Shown here one piece after another: positions 6,350 to 7,886 of a stretch of 7,886 nt of DNA (within the stretch, counting starts at the first letter, position 1; every line of letters begins with the position of its first letter). Both the position numbers and the translations under genes were made by a program. The notes below the pieces were generated by a model, which saw only the letters and a program-made list of their open reading frames with translations, was not told the DNA's origin and made no database searches. This DNA is from Prevotella sp. GTDB lineage: Bacteria > Bacteroidota > Bacteroidia > Bacteroidales > Dysgonomonadaceae. Location of the stretch: NCBI GenBank assembly GCA_031260865.1, contig JAISKQ010000229.1, positions 1 to 7,886 of the forward strand, in the 5' to 3' direction.

Positions 6350-7087
6350 ATGTCGAAGTACAACGAAGAATTAGCCGAACAAATCGTGTCATACATCGAA
6401 GATGATACCTATTCAATTTCCGAAATATGCGAGATACTGAATATCAGCCGAAAAACCTTTTACGAATGGCAAAATATAAAACCGGAGTTCCGAAAAGCCG
6501 TAAAGGAGGCGAAAGAATGTTTTGAAGAGAAATTAGAGGCGACCGCCCGCCGTTCATTGATGCGCAAGATTAATAATTACAACTTGATTGATATTTACAA
6601 GACCTACATCCCCGATCCTAACGACACGGATGAGTTGATATTACAATCGAAAGTGGTGCGCAACCGGGAATACGCCCCCGATATTCAAGCCATCAAATTG
6701 GTCTTGGCTCGCTACGACAAGAAAATGGAGAAGCAGCAAGCGACGGAAAAAGAGAATAAGCCCCTTCGGATTATTGTGGATACGGATGAATCGGCGGTGA
6801 ATGTAAGGGACTGTATGGACAAGTTATGGGGCGACACTACGATTGTGGAGTTGGGTGATAATGTTGACCCATCACGGATTAGACCAAAGAAACCCGAAGA
6901 ACCGCCTGTTGAACCACCCAAATCCGAACCGAAACAAGAAGACCTAAAAAGTGAACCGCCAAAGCCTGAAGAAACGAAAACCGAACCCCCAAAGGTTGAG
7001 CCGTCAAAACCCGTGCCGCCGAAACCTCCTGTCACTCCCGTCAACAGCGGGTCGAAGATAGCGCCTCCGGGATGGAAAATATTGTAA
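6350..7087 (+). CDS. Helix-turn-helix protein like phage terminase small subunits, with a Pro-rich tail
   Basis: A 245-residue soluble protein. A helix-turn-helix lies at about 22-42 (SISEICEILNISRKTFYEWQ), followed by a charged helical region (45-75) and a segment (76-127) with PEFRKAVKEAKECFEEKLEATARRSL and EYAPDIQAIKLVLARYDKK. This arrangement is like HTH-bearing DNA-packaging (terminase small subunit) proteins that bind phage pac/cos sites. After a linker comes a low-complexity tail (about 179-230) made of Pro, Lys and Glu repeats, ending in IAPPGWKIL. The role is inferred from fold type only: no terminase large subunit, portal or other phage gene is in the window, so it may be a domesticated or remnant regulator. 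The start is ATG at 6350, 161 bp after the exosortase stop. No confident promoter is seen, only a TTTG at 6288-6291 without a good -7 partner. Confidence 0.65.
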   Translation: MSKYNEELAEQIVSYIEDDTYSISEICEILNISRKTFYEWQNIKPEFRKAVKEAKECFEEKLEATARRSLMRKINNYNLIDIYKTYIPDPNDTDELILQSKVVRNREYAPDIQAIKLVLARYDKKMEKQQATEKENKPLRIIVDTDESAVNVRDCMDKLWGDTTIVELGDNVDPSRIRPKKPEEPPVEPPKSEPKQEDLKSEPPKPEETKTEPPKVEPSKPVPPKPPVTPVNSGSKIAPPGWKIL

Positions 7088-7095
7088 AAAGTTGG

Positions 7096-7182
7096 AAGTT
7101 TTGAGTTTTAAGTAATAAGTAAAGAGTTACAAGTTACAAGAAAATGAAGAAATTAAAAAGGTTCAAAGTTTTAAGTTTTGAG
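7096..7182. repeat. Degenerate AAGTTTTGAG/AAGTTTTAAG and AGTTACAAG repeats
   Basis: AAGTTTTGAGTTTTAAG (7096-7112) and its variant AAGTTTTAAGTTTTGAG (7166-7182) flank AGTTACAAGTTACAAG (7125-7140). Relatives recur at 7706-7719 (AAGTTTTAAGAGCC) and 7628-7643 (AGTTACGAGTTACGAG). The units are 7-8 bases, AGTT plus a short variable part, so the stretch looks like a slippage-prone simple-repeat family. Confidence 0.6.
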
Positions 7183-7238
7183 TTCAAGAGCCTTCGCGCT
7201 TTGCGCCTCTTGTAACTTGTAAATGATTCCTTATTACT
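7111..7238. repeat. Nested inverted repeats enclosing the low-complexity stretch
   Basis: Two perfect reverse-complement pairs are nested in the correct order: AGTAATAAG (7111-7119) with CTTATTACT (7230-7238), and a 14-bp pair TTACAAGTTACAAG (7127-7140) with CTTGTAACTTGTAA (7209-7222). Inside lies a third hairpin: AAGAG (7186-7190) pairs with CTCTT (7207-7211), and GCGC (7196-7199) with GCGC (7203-7206), with a five-base bulge. The outer stem could extrude a cruciform or form a long RNA hairpin of roughly 128 bases. Confidence 0.6.
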
Positions 7239-7258
7239 GATAACTTAATTGTCTTTTT

Positions 7259-7376
7259 CGACCCTACGGGTCGTATGTTTATAGCTAATATCAAAATCTC
7301 ATCTATACGACCCCGCATGGGGTCGAATGCAGACGGTATGTGTTTTGCTATAAACATACGACCCCTTCGAGGTCGT
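7259..7376. repeat. REP-like cluster of three CGACCC palindromes
   Basis: Three hairpins: CGACCC-TAC-GGGTCG (7259-7273, perfect), CGACCCC-GCAT-GGGGTCG (7308-7325, perfect) and ACGACC...GGTCGT (7358-7376, one internal mismatch, TTCG-type loop). Their CGACC starts are 49 and 51 bp apart. The outer two are in opposite orientation: GGGTCGTATGTTTATAGC (7268-7285) is the perfect reverse complement of 7347-7364. This arrangement of inverted palindromic units resembles REP/BIME elements. The third hairpin is followed by TTTT and could end plus-strand transcripts from 6350-7087, although it lies 270 bp beyond that stop codon. Confidence 0.7.
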
Positions 7377-7432
7377 TTTATTGCCGACAATCCGTTCTAT
7401 CATCCTTTTTTTAGATCTTGAGTTTACGAGCT

Positions 7433-7573
7433 TGCAAGTGTACAAGTTTTCTTGCCCGAAGGGCAACATCTTCATAACCGTATGCAAGCGAAGCGCGGCT
7501 TACGGTGAATGAAAAAAGAACCAACGCTGTCTGAAAGACAGGACTTGCATATAAAGTCGTGCAAGTGTACAAG
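7433..7573. repeat. 14-bp direct repeats flanking a hairpin-rich segment
   Basis: TGCAAGTGTACAAG occurs at 7433-7446 and 7560-7573. Between them are TTGCCC-GAA-GGGCAA (7452-7466), ACCGTA (7477-7482) pairing with TACGGT (7501-7506), CTGTCT-GAA-AGACAG (7527-7541), and an 8-bp inverted pair TATGCAAG (7481-7488) / CTTGCATA (7544-7551). Two of the stems are 6 bp and perfect with GAA triloops. The layout could be a structured RNA or a repeat unit with duplicated ends; no coding role is visible. Confidence 0.55.
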
Positions 7574-7886
7574 AAAAAGAAGAATGGCGCGAAGCGATGA
7601 TTGAATAGGTCTTTGAAATGATGATATAGTTACGAGTTACGAGACAATGAAGAAGAATGGCGTAATGTGGTGTTACCCAAAAACTGTTACTTTTGTCACC
7701 TTTTTAAGTTTTAAGAGCCTGTTTAAATTTTATTGGTTTTATTATTTTATACTAACGCGTTATCGAAGTCTTGTCGGGCGTCAGCCAACGCCGTTTACTT
7801 CATGGACGGGGCACCCGCCGGGCGAAAAAGGCGTAAAACGAAAACGTGTTTGAGCTTAGCTGCCGATTTGGATATAACAGCGTTTG

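Larger units (their letters stand above)
7088..7886. other. Repeat-rich region without a convincing gene
   Basis: About 800 bp to the right edge. The short open frames here (under 70 codons) consist of repeat and hairpin sequence and none resembles a known protein. The first part (7088-7240) is A/T/G low-complexity repeat. The middle (7259-7376) is a palindrome cluster. Positions 7433-7573 hold hairpins between two direct repeats, 7628-7643 is AGTTACGAGTTACGAG, and from about 7757 the base composition becomes more GC-rich with no motif I can name. It may hold an unrecognised RNA or dispersed repeats. The individual pieces are listed separately. Confidence 0.6.

Noticed and set aside
6712..7044. 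110-codon minus-strand open frame rich in Gly and Ser
   Set aside because: It is the antisense shadow of the Pro/Lys/Glu-rich tail of the HTH gene; the Gly/Ser richness comes from reading CCN and GAN codons backwards.
7259..7376. CRISPR-like geometry: three palindromic repeats with spacers of about 33-34 bp
   Set aside because: The repeats are only 15-19 bp and differ in loops and stem length, the two spacers contain inverted copies of the same flanking sequence, there are only three units, and no cas gene is near. A REP-like element fits better.
7184..7487. Two overlapping minus-strand open frames of 62 and 68 codons
   Set aside because: Both are translations of the palindrome cluster and flanking repeats, overlap each other in different frames, and show no protein-like pattern.
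7647..7853. 68-codon plus-strand open frame
   Set aside because: It runs through repeat and GC-rich edge sequence, has no recognisable domain, and its composition changes abruptly half way. Probably chance.

Overview
The window looks like a piece of a Bacteroidales chromosome (Bacteroides/Parabacteroides/Dysgonomonas-like). The reasons are moderate-to-low GC, envelope genes with Bacteroidetes-type sequences, two promoter-like sites that fit the Bacteroidetes -7 consensus TAnnTTTG (one with a TTTG -33 box 21 bp upstream), and little sign of Shine-Dalgarno sites. The genus cannot be fixed from sequence reading alone.

Left part, minus strand (1-5167). Positions 1-228 hold no complete gene. They carry a good minus-strand promoter (116-148) and its leader, which contains a hairpin and a 12-bp direct repeat; the gene it drives lies off the left edge. 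Four minus-strand genes follow, in transcription order from the right: a predicted outer-membrane beta-barrel protein (5167-3854), the LPS-export lipoprotein LptC (3797-3174, possible longer start at 3827), a membrane-anchored SurA/PpiD-type peptidyl-prolyl isomerase (3068-948), and endonuclease III (867-229). The first three make sense together as an envelope-biogenesis cluster: a barrel protein, a factor for moving LPS to the outer membrane, and a periplasmic folding factor for secreted and barrel proteins. nth is a housekeeping base-excision-repair gene that follows them.

Middle (5168-5507). An AT-rich divergent intergenic region separates the minus-strand cluster from plus-strand genes. 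It holds a TAACTTTG -7 box immediately upstream of the exosortase ATG.

Right part, plus strand (5508-7087). A small multi-pass protein carries the Cys/Arg/His signature of the exosortase/archaeosortase family, with no sorting substrate visible nearby. After 161 bp comes a protein with an N-terminal helix-turn-helix like phage terminase small subunits and a proline/lysine/glutamate-rich tail, with no other phage gene in view.

Right end (7088-7886). About 800 bp without a convincing gene but rich in structure: degenerate AAGTTTTGAG/AGTTACAAG repeats, nested inverted repeats, a set of three CGACCC...GGGTCG palindromes spaced about 50 bp apart and bracketed by an 18-bp perfect inverted repeat, GAA-loop hairpins between two 14-bp direct repeats, and a more GC-rich final segment. 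This intergenic repeat region and the orphan exosortase are the parts most worth a second look. I see no complete new defence or mobile system.
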